Shown here in pieces: positions 22,101-35,591 of a stretch of 64,000 nucleotides of DNA. The position numbers were made by a program, and so were the translations under genes. Under the pieces are notes generated by a model. That model worked only from the letters and a program-made list of their open reading frames with translations, did no database searches and had not been told where the DNA came from. Location: the NCBI GenBank assembly GCA_036925085.1, contig JAUPFP010000004.1, forward strand, positions 8,096,938 to 8,160,937, in the 5' to 3' direction. Positions within the stretch are counted from its first letter, which is position 1; each line of letters opens with the position of its first letter. This DNA comes from Brachycybe producta (taxonomy: Eukaryota > Arthropoda > Diplopoda > Playtdesmida > Andrognathidae).

Positions 22101-23080
22101 ATTTAATAATTCTTTAAAAACTGGAGGCTGTGCCCCCTACCACCCTGCAACAAGCTTAATTTAACTAAACCTAACCTTCTGACTGTTCTTACTATTTTTC
22201 CGACTATTCCTACCGTTGTTCCGACCGTTCCGCCGTGCCCATTGATCTCTATGAAGATTTACAGGTGCAAGTATGTAGTTTTTAAAAGTAAATATTAAAT
22301 GAAAGTCGATTTATTTTCGAAATTAACTGAATAAATTAAGCAAGCAATTCGGAACCATCGCTTAAATTATTCAATTATTTTTGAAAATACATAACTTTCA
22401 TTTCGTTTTTTGTGCCACCAAACCTCCTGCCCCCCCCCGCAGTTGCGGGTCTTGCAGTTGCCTAGCTACGCCCCTGTTTAGGGCAAATGTTCTTTTAGGA
22501 TAAATGGTTTTAGGGCAAATGTTCCTTTAGGATAAATGGTTTTAGGGCAAATGTTCCTTTAGGGTAAATGGTTTTAGGGCAATTGGTTTGAGGGCAAATG
22601 TTCTTTTAGGTTTTCGGGCAAATGGTTTTAGGGCAAATGTTCCATTAGGGTAAATGGTTTTAGGGCAAATGGTTTCAGTGCATGGATCCGGAGAGTGCAA
22701 CATAAAGTTTACCATGAGAAAAAAGCGGTTCATTTAAATTTATATAAATTCCGACGTGCTTCAAGGTTTTTGTCTTTGTTTGTACAGCGTTACACATGCA
22801 CAGACAGACTTTGGGTTAATATATATATACTAGTGGGGTAACCCGTCATAAATGACGGGAGCAAAATTCACAGGCAATTGTGCGCATGCGCGTCGTTTTT
22901 TCCTTTTTTTTACTCTTTTCATTTCAATTTCAGTCACCCCCTCCCACTGTTCTCTCTCTCTCTCCCCCTTCTACACTTTCCAAAGGAAGAGTTCAACATA
23001 TAGTTGACGTTGAGAAAAAAAACGGTTCATTTATTCAAATTTATATAAATACCGACGTGCTTCAATGGTTTTTGTTACTC

Positions 23081-23111
<31 letters not shown>

Positions 23112-26100
23112 ACAGACCTGGGATATTATATATACAGTATAATAATTGTTGACCAATTTGGAATTCTTTTCGAGTTAATTTAAAACATGAAATAGAAAGT
23201 GTACAACATAGGGCTACAAAATTTATTGAAGGTACATTAAAATCCGTGTACTCTTGACAGTGTAACACTCTTGGTAGATGATCTTCTGGGTTAGTCACCA
23301 GCAAACCTTTAAGAGGAGCAAACGCCAGGCCTTTCTTGAACGTTTGCTGGCTGCACAGAACAGAGCATTGTTAGATGGAATTCTTACTAGAAACCCACTA
23401 ATAAGTAGAAATGGCCAATCAAAGTTTATTACAGAAAGAAGAGATATAACTGATGCATATTTAGGCTATGAAATTCTCTTCCAGCATATTGTTCTGTTTT
23501 AGGGCAAATTGAATTTGATGATGGTGTCTAAACCTTGTCTAAACTACCACTTATAATTGAGAATTATTCCTCCTGCCACATAGCTATCGGACTAATTGCA
23601 TGTATTGTGTATACTGGGTTAATTTGAAATTGAAATGTGAATACCTTCTCTGTTTGACTACCAAATATTTTAAAAAAAATGAGAACAAACGCATACTTAA
23701 ATACAGCAATGAGTAGGTTGATGAGCAAGATGTTGGCCACCAGCAGAAATATGGACATGGCAACAATTGTAACCCATCTACCCTTCCGACAAGGAGTCAA
23801 ATCAGGACCCTCACCACAAGGTGCTGAAATAAAGAAGATATTGGTAACAATTCAAAGTGTTATTAACTATTAATGCCGTTATTTTGTGATCAGAAGTTTT
23901 TTTTTCCCCCCTTGGGTCATACATTCATGGCAATGAAAAATAAGCATAGATCTTGCTATAAAGAAAGACATGTTAAACTAAAAACAACAGATACTGGGTA
24001 TCCGAAAACTCACAGAATCACAAACATTGAATAATTCAAATAATAATACCAGTTAAGGAGAATATAATTCTCTTCCATAAAAATGTGTATAAAATAATTA
24101 AAATAAATTCCATTTTGTCGTAGTTTTTCAGTAATTGCTGCAAACTGGTATATAGACCATAAGGTTCTTTTTAAAGCAGTCACATATTACCTGGACATAA
24201 TGTTAAAGCTCATTTCTGCCATTTATGTTTGTAAAAAAGATCATTTGGATGAGTATTGAAATGCATATCTGTGCACTAAGATTTAAAAATTAAATGTTTA
24301 TATTTTAAACTCTGAATCATAAAATTATTATATATACTAGTGGGGTAACCCGTCCCGTGGGGGTTGTTGGTCCCCTATCGGGTGCCTCCCCAGGTGGCGG
24401 ATAGGGGAATGCTCGCCAGATATGGAGGGTACTGAGGGCATAAAATACTCAGGGCAGACCAAAACCAAACCACGCCATTGCCAGTCCCCCAGCCCGGGTG
24501 CAAAAGTGGAAGGTCGACGTCAGGTTGGCAGCCGGTTGTAAAGATTTGCCAAAACATATGATGCTGGTTCAAAATAGTATTCCGAATATGGCTAGGGCGT
24601 CCCCCGCCATAAGCGATGCGCAGCTGCAACGCCCGGTGGCTGTGACAAATTGGCAAGGGCTACCCCACAGTGGACGGGTGGGGCTAAAGAAGCGAGTCCA
24701 GCATCAACAACAAGGAGGTCTTGGAAGTAGTGGTAGAAGTGGAGGTACTAAACTTAGGTTTGGCATCTGGAATATAGGGAGTTTGACAGGGAAGACTAGG
24801 GAGTTATCTAGTGTGCTAAAGGCTAAGAGGGTAAATGTTGCATGTCTGCAGGAGACAAGATGGAAAGGGGATAAATCCAGGGACATTGGGGATGGGTATA
24901 AACTTATTTATGCAAGTAGTGAGGAGGGTAGAAATGGAGTGGGAATTGTAATAGATCAGGAACTCAGACATAGTGTGGTTGAGGTTAGGCGGATAAATAG
25001 TAGGCTGTTAGTAGTAAAGGTAGTTTGGGGTGGCATTGTTATAAATGTAGTTAGTGCATAGGGCCCCCAGGTTGGATTAAATACAGCCAGGAAGCTAGCA
25101 TTCTGGGAACAGTTTGATGACCTGATATTGGGCCTGAGTAGGAAGGAACGGGTCATAATTGGTGGGGACTTTAATGGACATGTAGGTAGAGGTAGGGAAG
25201 GGTATGAAGAGGTACATGGTGGGTGGGGCTATGGAGAGCGAAATAAAGCAGGGGAGAGTATCCTGGAGGCAGCAGTGGCACATAAGTTAATTTTAGCAAA
25301 CACACTATTCCAGAAGCAAGAGGAACATTTGATTACTTTTAAGAGCAGGGCAGAAGAATCCCAGATTGATCTCTTCATGATTCGGAGTGAGGATAGAAAT
25401 GAGTGCAAGGATTGTAAAGTGCTACCGAGTGAAAAGTTAGCGGGACAACATAGGCTAGTAGTGTTAGACCTAAAACCTAGGGGTGCAAAACAGGTGGTCA
25501 GACATAGAGGAGAGACAGCAATTAGGTGGTGGGCATTACCAGACAAGGTGGAAGAGTTTAAGAAAATGGCAGGTAAGATAGCATGGGATTTAGATGGCAC
25601 TGCAGGACAGCTGTGGACAATGGTAGCACAACAGATCCATGATTGTGGAAACGAGGTACTAAGGACAGTACAAGTAGGGGGTCTCAATTAGACAGAAAAA
25701 CTTGGTGGTGGGATGAGGAGGTACAGAGAGCAGTTAAAAAGAAGAAAGATGCTTTCAAGACTTGGTGGCACAATGGAAGCAATGAGGCCCAGATAGAATA
25801 CAAGTATGCCAAGATAGAGGCCAAAGAGCAGGTAGCCTTAGCAAAGCATAAGAAATATGCAGACATGTATGCCAAGTTAGGTACCAGAGCAGGAGAAATG
25901 GCAGTATATAGAATAGCTAGGGCTCAGGAGAATAAAGGCAGGGATATTGAAAAGGTGGTGAGTGTCAAGGATAATGGGGGCAAAGTATTGTGGGGTAGGG
26001 AGCCAGTACGGAACAGGTGGGGGAATATTTTAGTAAGCTTATGAATGAGGGGGTAGAGCACGAGCCTTTCACTGGAAGAAATAATGATAGAGAAGAAGTG

Positions 26101-29100
26101 GCGCAGGTTAATGCTGAGGAAATTGTTCAGGCATTGCGAAAAATGAAGCTAAGGAAGGCTTTAGGGTCAGATGGGATACCAGTAGAGGTGTGGAAGGTCT
26201 TGGGGAATATTGCCATTTCCTGGCTCACAAAGTTATTCAATAGATTGGCTATGGGGGATAGAATGCCAGGTGCATGGCGGGACAGCTGGTTAGTGCCTAT
26301 TTTCAAAGGGAAGGGTGATGTTCAGGAATGTGGGAACTATAGAGGTATTAAATTGATGAGTCATACGATGAAGCTTTGGGAGAGAGTAATTGAAGCTCGA
26401 CTACGGGGTAAAACTGAAATTGGGGGAAGTCAGTTTGGGTTTATGCCAGGAAAATCCACAATGCACCCTATTTTTGCCATAAGGCAAGTTATTGAGAAGT
26501 TTTGGGCTGCCAAGAAAGAGTTACACATGGTATTTATAGATCTAGAGAAAGCCTATGACAGAGTACCACGGAAGTTATTGTGGGAGGTCTTACAGAAGAA
26601 GGGGGTGGGTGAGAGTTATATAGATATGGTGAGGGACATGTATAGGGATGCACGGACAAGCGTTAAGACTGCCTGGGGGTTCTCTGATAGTTTTCGTGTT
26701 AGGATTGTTGTGCACCAGGGCTCAGCACTTAGTCCATATCTATTCATTTTGGTCCTGGATGAGTTACTGGCAGGGGTGAGGCAGGAGGTCCCCTGGTGTA
26801 TGCTGTTTGCAGATGACATAGTCTTCGTTGGGGAATCCAAAATGGAACTCGAGATAAGGTTAGAGGAGACTAGGAATGCCTTGGAATCAAAGGGGTTGAA
26901 AATAAGTAGGGCAAAAACAGAGTACATGAAATTTCAGTGGGATGGGAAAGAACAGTTGAATGAGGGGATTAGACTTGGGGACAGTTTAATGCAGCAGGTG
27001 CATGACTTCAAATATTTAGGATCTGTGCTGGAAGATGATGGGAGCTTAGACTTAGACATCACAAACCGGATAATAGCAGGTTGGCATAGGTGGACGCAGG
27101 CTAGTGGGGTTTTATGTGACAGGAAGTTATCTATAAAATTGAAGGGAAAGTTTTATAGAACAGTAGTCAGACCAGCTATGTTGTATGGGTCAGAATGTTG
27201 GGCAATCAAGAATGTGCATGAGGATAGAATGCAGGTAGCTGAGATGAGAATGCTAAGGTTTATGAGTGGGGTGACCAGAAGGGATAGGATCAGAAATGAT
27301 TTTATTAGGGGTAGTGTAGGGGTAACAAATATAGTAGAAAAGATGCAGGAAAATAGGCTGCGGTGGTTTGGGCATGTCCTCAGGAGCAGAGAAGATGGGC
27401 TGCTGAGGCAGGCAATGAACTTAGACCTGGGAATAAAACGGGGTAGAGGAAGACCCAAGCAAACCTGGGATGTGGTAGTAAAACGAGATATGGTGGCTTG
27501 TGGGGTCACTGGGGGTTTGGTGCAAAATTGGAACGAATGGAGAGATATAACCAGCAAGGCCGACCCTGCTGCTTGCGGGATAAGGTACACGAAATGATGA
27601 CTATTGGGGTAACCCGTCATAAATGACGGGAGCAAAATTCACAGGCAATTGTGCCCAGCATTAGAATTTCTTTTCCTCCACCCTTTTATGACGTCAGACC
27701 AAGTAACAAACCAATTAGAAATTGATGACATTCATAAAAGGGCTGAGCAAGAGAAATTCTAATGCTGGGCACAATTGCCTGTGATAAACTGTAGTTGAAT
27801 TTTGCTACTATTATTCCCTCCCCTTTTTATATTTGAAAGAGAAAATGAATTTTTCATTTTCTCTGGTGTGCGCATGCGCGTTGTTTATTCCTTTTTTACT
27901 CCTTTCATTTCAATTTCAGTCACCGCCTCCCACTTTTCCCCCTCCACGTTTCTTTCTCGGATGGAATGGAAATGGAGTAAAACAGGAACAAACGACGTGC
28001 ATGCGCACACCAGAGAAAATGAAAAATTCATATTCTCTTTCAAATATAAAAAGGAGAGGGGATAATAGTAGTAAAATTAACCTACAGTTTATCACAGGCA
28101 ATTGTGCCCAGCATTAGAATTTCTTTTGCTCAGCCCTTTTATGAACGTCATCAATTTCTAATTGGGTTTGTTACTTGGTCTGATGTCATAAAAGTGCAGA
28201 GGAAAAAGAATTCTAATGCTTGGCACAATTGCCTGTGAATTTTGCTCCCGTCATTTATGATGGGTTACCCCACTAGTGTTTTATATAGAGCTTTGATTAG
28301 GCTCCAATCTACTCTCACTCATTGAATTCGTGTTTCTGCATTGAGTTCAATTCAATTTATTCAACGTATGCAATCAGCTCGAAAGCCATGTAGCAGGGGA
28401 ATGCCCTGAGAATCTGGCGATCTATGTCACTAGCTACTCCTCTCAACTGGGACAAACGTTCTTCTGTGGAAACGTAGACTCTATCCCTCTCAAATTTTAC
28501 AGAGCTACCCATTCCACCAATATGCCAACCTCCACAGCTTTAGTGGTGGTGGCCCTTCCCTCTATTTCCAGGGCCATTGGAGTCTCACTGATATTCTCAA
28601 GACAATGTGATACATGCCATCCGGTTTTGCATCATCAATCCTGACAATGGTCAGTACTCCTCATCTTCCCAAGGCCTTTCAATGGGGCTCCATGCTCTAC
28701 CGATTTCACCCAAGCGACTATCCATTCGTACAGTTGCAACCATAATTTTTCTGTGAGTAGCAGGGAACACACATCCCTGCACTTAACAGGAGGCCTGGTT
28801 TTGGGAAAATCAGGAAGAAGAAGTAACCCTCAGAGGAAGCAGACCCTTTTGCTAAAGTGCCCAGCTGCTACTGCCCTTCCCATTGTTCCCCTGGGCCTGT
28901 ACCTTCTTACTCCCTTTTTTTGGCCACTAGGGTGGAAGAGGTTGAATTACCTCTGGATGTGGCAGCAGCCTTGGAACGAAACACCTTGGTTCCATCTCTA
29001 ACTACCATGCATGGAGGAACCAATCCCTCCATTACCAAATCCACTTCTATGATGCGGCAGGCATCAGAGTAACCAATGAGTATTCTGCCCTTCATTCTAC

Positions 29101-32100
29101 ACATACTCATGTGGATCTTTGGATTATGGAACAGAGCGATTCAAAAATTCTCAGTGTCATTGGGATTGGCTCTTGCAACCAGCTCTCTGTAGTACCAATA
29201 GCATGCGTGAACTAACTTGGTCGCTCCCTGTCGCAGCTTGTGAAGCTGCGAGTACAGTAACTGCACCTCGTTCACCAGAGTTAAAGCAATCCAACATGGC
29301 CACTTTATTCTCCTTAGCTCATGTTGAGATGATACTCCACACAATGAGCACAAAACTTTGGCAGGTGCACCCAACAAACTAGTAAAATAGCTACATGTGG
29401 CTAGATTGGTCCACCGTTGGGCCAACTGTTCATTGTACCTCATAAAGGCATGGACAAGGTTATAAAACCCCATTGCCTGGAAGTCCGTCAGCATAGCAGG
29501 GACTGGTTGCCAGTCAGCCATGCTGATTCTATGGACAATCGGCCTCGACTGCTTTTGCTGAGGCCCCTTGCACTTACATTAATCGGTACCCGGAAGGTTT
29601 GGGTTGTACAGAAACCAAGTGACCCCTTGGTGGAGGGTTTTCTCGGGCCTACAGTAAGGTGTGCTCGCCTATAAGGTTTGGCTGCACCACCTGCCATGCA
29701 CCTTTACTGTGCACTAGGATGTACTGAATGACGGTTGACCATTGGGACCATAATTTTACCATCCTTCATGTCGCACTGATTCCACCCAGCCAAAATGACT
29801 AGATGGATACCTCTCAGTCATCCGCCTCTCCCTGTACAGCAGGGTCTGTAACACCTGCAGGATAACCAACTTATGCCGGTTGTACCTGCACACAATTACC
29901 CCATTCATACCAGGCAGAGGATGCCCTTCTGTATTAAGATCTTCTCTCCAGAATGTTCCAATGGGACTCCACCTATGCCTCCTTCCAGCAGAATTCTCAC
30001 TTTACCGACCAAACAACGAGTTCTATGCTGCATGATTATGACACCCAGTGCTGGAGGGTGTCCGCTGAGCACTGGCTCGAAAGGACTTCCCTCCTAGCCT
30101 ACTTTTCCCAGTACATTATTTTCTATCTCTCCACTTTGCATTACTGGGAGATAACAGTGTTACCTTTACCATGACCACTGAAACTGGATGGTTGAAACCA
30201 GCACATCATGTTGCAACCATGCTTCACCTGAGAGACTGTTTAGCATTGTCGCTGATCAAATTTTACTGGCCGAACCCAATGAAAAATGAGGCAACACCAA
30301 CTCTAATTTCACACATACTGTCTACAATAGAGAAACGGCCTTCTGCCACCTGTGGCAACCTGGTCTGCTCAAATCAAATTTTTGATTGAGCAGACAAACT
30401 CCCTATGGTGGTCTGCCTGACAGCATGCAGTAGGCTGTTGGAATGGACGCCATTTTGGTGCCAGCAGACCTCTCACCATTGAAGTCAATGGGTGAGAGGT
30501 CAGAAGTGACCACAGACCCCTCCAGGTAGAGTTGCCTGGAGGTCTTATATGGCCTAGTCAGCCATATAGTCTAAGCAGTGTGTTGGACACCGGGCTACTG
30601 ACTGGATCCATGCTGGAGGCCATGGTGGCCTCCATTGTTTCTTCATTGTTTGCCTTTTAGGCCTTGTGACCTTTGTTTTTATATTGTGTTTCTTGGCTGG
30701 TCAAGTGGACCAGCCTATATGTAACACTCATTAACTCCCGATCCCACCAAAACCACAGCCTGGGGGGTAAACAACTCCTGCTTGTCCCTCCCTCCTCTCC
30801 TAATTAATATTCTAGTGGCGGATTGATACTCTCAGGATCATGGTCACTTCGACCTGGTTACACCTTGTAGGTGTACACAGGTCCAAGGTATAAAAGGACC
30901 GTGTTCCTCTTTGTTCACTGTCCTTATTTTGCTCAACTTTGTATTTCATCTGATTTCTATATATGTACCACATCATGGGCCCGAGGACGCACCTTTAATA
31001 TAACAACTCATTCTTGTACTCTTAATGTTTCTGAGCAAGAATGAATAAAGCGTTACAATAAGAAACTGCGTTGTCTATTTGTCTGGAAACTAATCCTTCT
31101 CTAGGCAAGCCGGAAACACCACAAGGCATGGAGACATACGGATCCTGGAGGAGCTAAAACATCTTTAATTGGTAACAACAAAGGAAAATGTACATCAGCA
31201 TTCGACCAGGAGAGATGGTCACCATCCTTCTGCGAAGACTACACCCCTGCACAGAAGGATGATCACAATCGATCTCCATCCGACTATTTCTGTAACTCGA
31301 ATCTTCTTCGTGCGGTCACCGTGCGATCAGGAGAAGAAACGAGTTATGGAAAACATCATCATAAGTTGGTAATAATTATGAGGTTGACGTCAAAAGCTCA
31401 CAACTGAATTAAATTTTGGTAATTGGTGCAGACCAGGTCGTCACCTAATCATATATGTGTCATGTTTGCAATATAAAGCTAAGCACTAACATTTTGTGAT
31501 GTAATTTAATTTTTTTCGATATTTTCTTGAATTATTTTTTAAATGTGTCATGTTTCTTTACACCTAGAACAAATACTTAGGATAAACATAATAAGGCAAC
31601 AAGATAGGACCTGACCATAAAAATAGATCTAAAAGATTAAACTTATAACCAAAACAAGTTTTAAAGGAGGAAGAAATATCAAGAAAGGAACAAGGCAAAA
31701 TAAGAAGAAACTAAAGAATAATTTAATTCAAAATAGAATACGTTCTAAAGTGAATAGAAACTAAAAATAATTACAGCTGAAACTGGTTAAAATAACTAAA
31801 GCCTTAAAAGAAAAAAATCTATTACATTCCTCACAGGAACAATGGCTAGAAACCATAAAAAATCTAAATGGAAGAATGATTAGAAAAAAATAAAGATAAA
31901 AAGAAACAAGACCTAGACAGCTTGATTCGTAATCAGGGAAACACCATGATGGATAAAAACAAATATAACACTAGAAGGAATAACATAAAACGACAGGCTT
32001 ATAATTTAAAAGGAAAATCTTTGAACACATTCAGTCATTATTTGTGTTTAATAATACACAAACAAAATGTAAATTAGTATGTTTTCAGGCGCTCAACTAG

Positions 32101-35100
32101 TTTTATTCTTTTTTTAAGTATGATAAAATTTATAAAATTGCAACCAAAGATTAATGTATATTTACGGTCAATCGAATCAGCAAAAACTTCTCCATACAAC
32201 ATGAAATACGGTTTATAAAATATCTCTTTTGCCAAATCCCAGGATGGATCTTCGTATGGATTTAGTATTCCCTGCCGTGCAACTCCAAAAGCCATCAAGA
32301 CCACCAGTAACAACACTACGAAGTACAGCATGTCGATGATCTATACCAAAAGGATAAATAATTATTAATCGTTTCATTTTTTTTTAAATAAGCTCATACC
32401 ATTTTGCCCATCATTGTTACATATGGACCAAGCGATTTGTTAACGCTAACAAAATGCAGAATCCGTATGTACCAATAGATTATGTCTACGCCGTAAACAA
32501 TTTTTGAAGATTCCAACTGGTCCGGCCACATTCTTGTTACAAACGCTGCCAAAAACAAAATTATGAAGATGACATCACAGATGTGCCATTTGTTGTCCAC
32601 CCAAATGCCAACTTTTTGTCTGATTCGCATTGGCTCCAGTATAGCAATCTATATTAAAAAATGAAAATATAAACTATTTTTTCTTGTTGAGTTAACAGTC
32701 TGTTCAATGAGAAGCAATATGAATAAAATCTTTGAAAAAATTCAAAACACATTATTCGAAACAGATCGAAATTTGTTTAACCTGTTTAAGCATATACCAT
32801 TACCCCCTAAGATTGACAAATCCAACGTTTTCAATGGTGTTCTCACATTGCTTCCGAAGAGTACATCTTAGCAATGTCTGGTGGGTTTATGGTGAACTCA
32901 TATTATATTGTAATCTTGTATGTACGTTTTACATTTAATTCTAGTACATATTAGATCAAGTATCTTGAAAGAATACATATCTACAACTAATTGTAAATGA
33001 ACCAATTAGCACCGTTCATTATGTCACAGAATAAAGAGAAACTAGCTTATCATTCTATTCTGTGGTTGTGTAACTTGTGTACACTGTCCCCAATAATAGT
33101 CAACCTTTTTTCCCACCATGGTGGTGCTTCTCATACTAATTGTTTTATCATTCAACCATTCAATTTTGCAGTTGCCAGTCCCAGACAGGCCCATATTAAG
33201 ACATGTGCCAACTGTGCCCTGCACATGGGCGCCCTAGGTGTAGGGGCCTCCACCCTCCCCACAAATAAATCACTTTGACTTGTCATATTTATTTTGTGTT
33301 AATATTATATTTCAATATTATGTTTTTTCGTAAAATTGATCCTAAACTAAACAAGCGCTGTGCTTATAAATTAATGCAACTTTTGCTTTTGGCAAACTGG
33401 AAATACTACGTATCTGCAGACCGTACCATTAGCCTCAATAATGCTGCGGTCACAAGAAAAAGCTAAAAGAACAAAAAAGCAGCAAAGAACGTTCTGTGGT
33501 ACTGAACGTCAAGAAAATAACGTTATTTCTTAAAGTACTAGAACAGTTATTAAGTGTAAGCAATGTCAATGACAGTAACCAGAATGCAGTGTTTGAAGTT
33601 GATGTATATATAAGATTCATAATCATTCACTGAGGAACTAACTTCCAAGGGCCACCAGGATCTACAATACTTGGCACAGGGCCCCCAAAAGTGTTAATCC
33701 GGGCCTGCATTTCTTTAGTATACTAGGGGTGGGTGAAAGACCTTAATTTCATTTTTCGCATCAACACATTCCGTAGTCTAATTTGTTTTTTTAATAGTAA
33801 GCCACCACCTTCAATGCTGGTTGTTGTGACTACCATGCTATTGCATTTCCGCCCTTTATCGCGAACGTGTGAGGAAAACATAAATCTTGTTGTAATGAGG
33901 GTCCTAACTAAAGCGGGTTTCCTGATCCTCCAGGTCAGGGCATTTGTTCATTAGGGCCCTTAAACAGCATGCAATACTAATGTAGAAATTTTACAGTAAA
34001 AATTGATAAATTGATAAATTATTTTAACATGCATTATAATTTATAACTTATAAGATTGATTTTCTAAACTATTTTAGTATCAAGTAATTTTCCAGTTATT
34101 ATTTTGGAATATTCCTAGTATAGGAACCCTTATTGAGCTGAGTATGAAAATGCAATTTTTTTCAGGAGAAACATCAAAAACGTATGCTAAATTTCCAACG
34201 GTCCCTAATTTATGTTTATAAACAAAACTGAAATTTTGACCACATTTAAATTACATAAACCTTTGAGAGTTTTAATTGTTTGTGCTGTTCTTTGTATGTT
34301 TAAATCATAAAAACAGCCAACTTGCACAATACCTAGGATTGGAGGTAGAGGCTGGTTTTCAAGAAACCTGATAGCAAATGACTCATAATCAACTGCCAGT
34401 TATCTCAACAAATGACATGTAATTGAAAGAAATGTCCATTTTCGTGATCCCATAGAGAGAATTGACTCAGTGATGAGTGCCAAGTGGTCCAGCTTTGCAC
34501 TGGAGATCTGATTATAATACTCCAAACCCATTTACCAAATACATTGCTAGCCTCCACCTCCAAGCCAACGTGAGAGATGTACTTTTGGGAGATGAAACAC
34601 CTAAAAAAACAGAATTGAAAATAATGATACTACAGGGGCCCTGCTACATACTTGGCAAAAAGGCCTGGCCTATCCTTCGTATGGCACTGGTTGTAATGAT
34701 ATACAAAATTGATGTCAGTGAGAAAATGTGTGAAGTCATTAAAACTGTGTTGCAATTAATTACCTCTCTTATTTGTTCACAGGCTAATGTAACAACATAA
34801 AGTAGGCAAAAGAGTTCATATCCAGATGCCATGGGTGTCATCCGCACAAGAACACTATATGTAAAGAGCAACAGGAACAGAAAATAGGTGATCTGAAAAA
34901 AGTAACATGTACACTGTTAATGCAAAAAGCAAGTAAACGAAAAAAAAAAGATTATTTTAAAGCAGGCCTACCGTATGACCAAAAAACTTTGTCACTGGGG
35001 CTGTATAGAATTCATAAATCTTTCTTCCAAATTTAATAGGCTTTTTCTTATTTCTTTTAATATGATGGCCACTTTGATTGTCCGAGTATTTGCCATTATA

Positions 35101-35541
35101 AATGACAGAATCTTGAGAACCAGCATTTCGTGGACTGGCTCTTACACTGCCATTCTTTAAACCAGATAAACAAACCAAAAATTAAAGAAATTGACACTGC
35201 AAAAGGTGGTCAATTCCACAGACGTGCACTCATTGATTTTTTTCTATTTTTACCATAACCTATTTTAAGGTTGTTGAGAAAACAACAAAAATCAAATCAT
35301 GAAATGAAACAAAATGATTTCAAAATAAAAACTAATAATAACAATAAAAAATATTATCCATAACATGTTGGTGGGAAATGTGCCTTCATAAAAGCATAAA
35401 AAAATTGTCATAATATCTGTTTAAAAGAATAAACATGATACCTATTTAGAAAACAGCGAAAAAGAAAGCTTTACAGGGCCTTATTAAGCCAAGAAGGGCC
35501 TCTTGGCTTTTCGGTGCTTGGGCTTCCTTCACCCAATCTAT

Positions 35542-35591
<50 letters not shown>

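Larger units (their letters stand above)
20731..22476. mobile_element. Non-autonomous hAT-like element with 8-bp target duplication
   Basis: The ends CAGTGGCGTAGCTAGGC and GCCTAGCTACGCCCCTG are inverted repeats of the hAT type. TTTAGGGC flanks both sides exactly (20,723-20,730 and 22,477-22,484). The interior has complementary halves (GTTGCAGGGGGTCTGGGGG on the left against CCCCCTACCACCCTGCAAC on the right). No transposase frame is present. It contains Helitrons H5 and H6, so those inserted later. Confidence 0.88.
24354..27600 (+). mobile_element. RTE-clade LINE, copy 1, with 17-bp target duplication
   Basis: It is flanked by CTAGTGGGGTAACCCGT (24,337-24,353) and CTATTGGGGTAACCCGT (27,601-27,617), one mismatch. 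The start is CCCGTGGGGGTTGTTGG and the end is the short AAATGATGA tail typical of RTE elements. The 5' region has GGCGGATAGGGGAATGC. It encodes endonuclease and reverse transcriptase in broken frames. Confidence 0.9.
24337..28276. mobile_element. Head-to-head Helitron pair (H8) split by an RTE LINE
   Basis: The reverse copy has its 3' end at 24,337 (CTAGTGGGG). It is interrupted by the LINE and resumes at 27,601 until about 27,957. There it meets a forward copy that runs to CACTAG at 28,276. Both outer ends are therefore Helitron 3' ends, and the 5' ends are missing. The two halves are complementary over more than 300 bases. Confidence 0.8.

Noticed and set aside
26616-26927. Minus-strand open frames under the RTE reverse transcriptase (also 27,153-27,635, 43,611-43,916, 44,148-44,453)
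   Set aside because: They mirror the conserved plus-strand coding sequence and have no motifs of their own.
24337-28276. The outer CTAGTGGGG ends as terminal inverted repeats of one big DNA transposon
   Set aside because: The ends are Helitron 3' termini of two opposed copies, and the interior is an RTE LINE with its own target duplication.
29141-29521. 126-residue minus-strand frame as a gag protein
   Set aside because: Helical composition is suggestive, but no gag motif or zinc knuckle is visible and no LTR pair encloses it.
33042-33278. Short frames on both strands as exons
   Set aside because: They overlap a hAT-like MITE and AT-rich intron, without splice-phase support.
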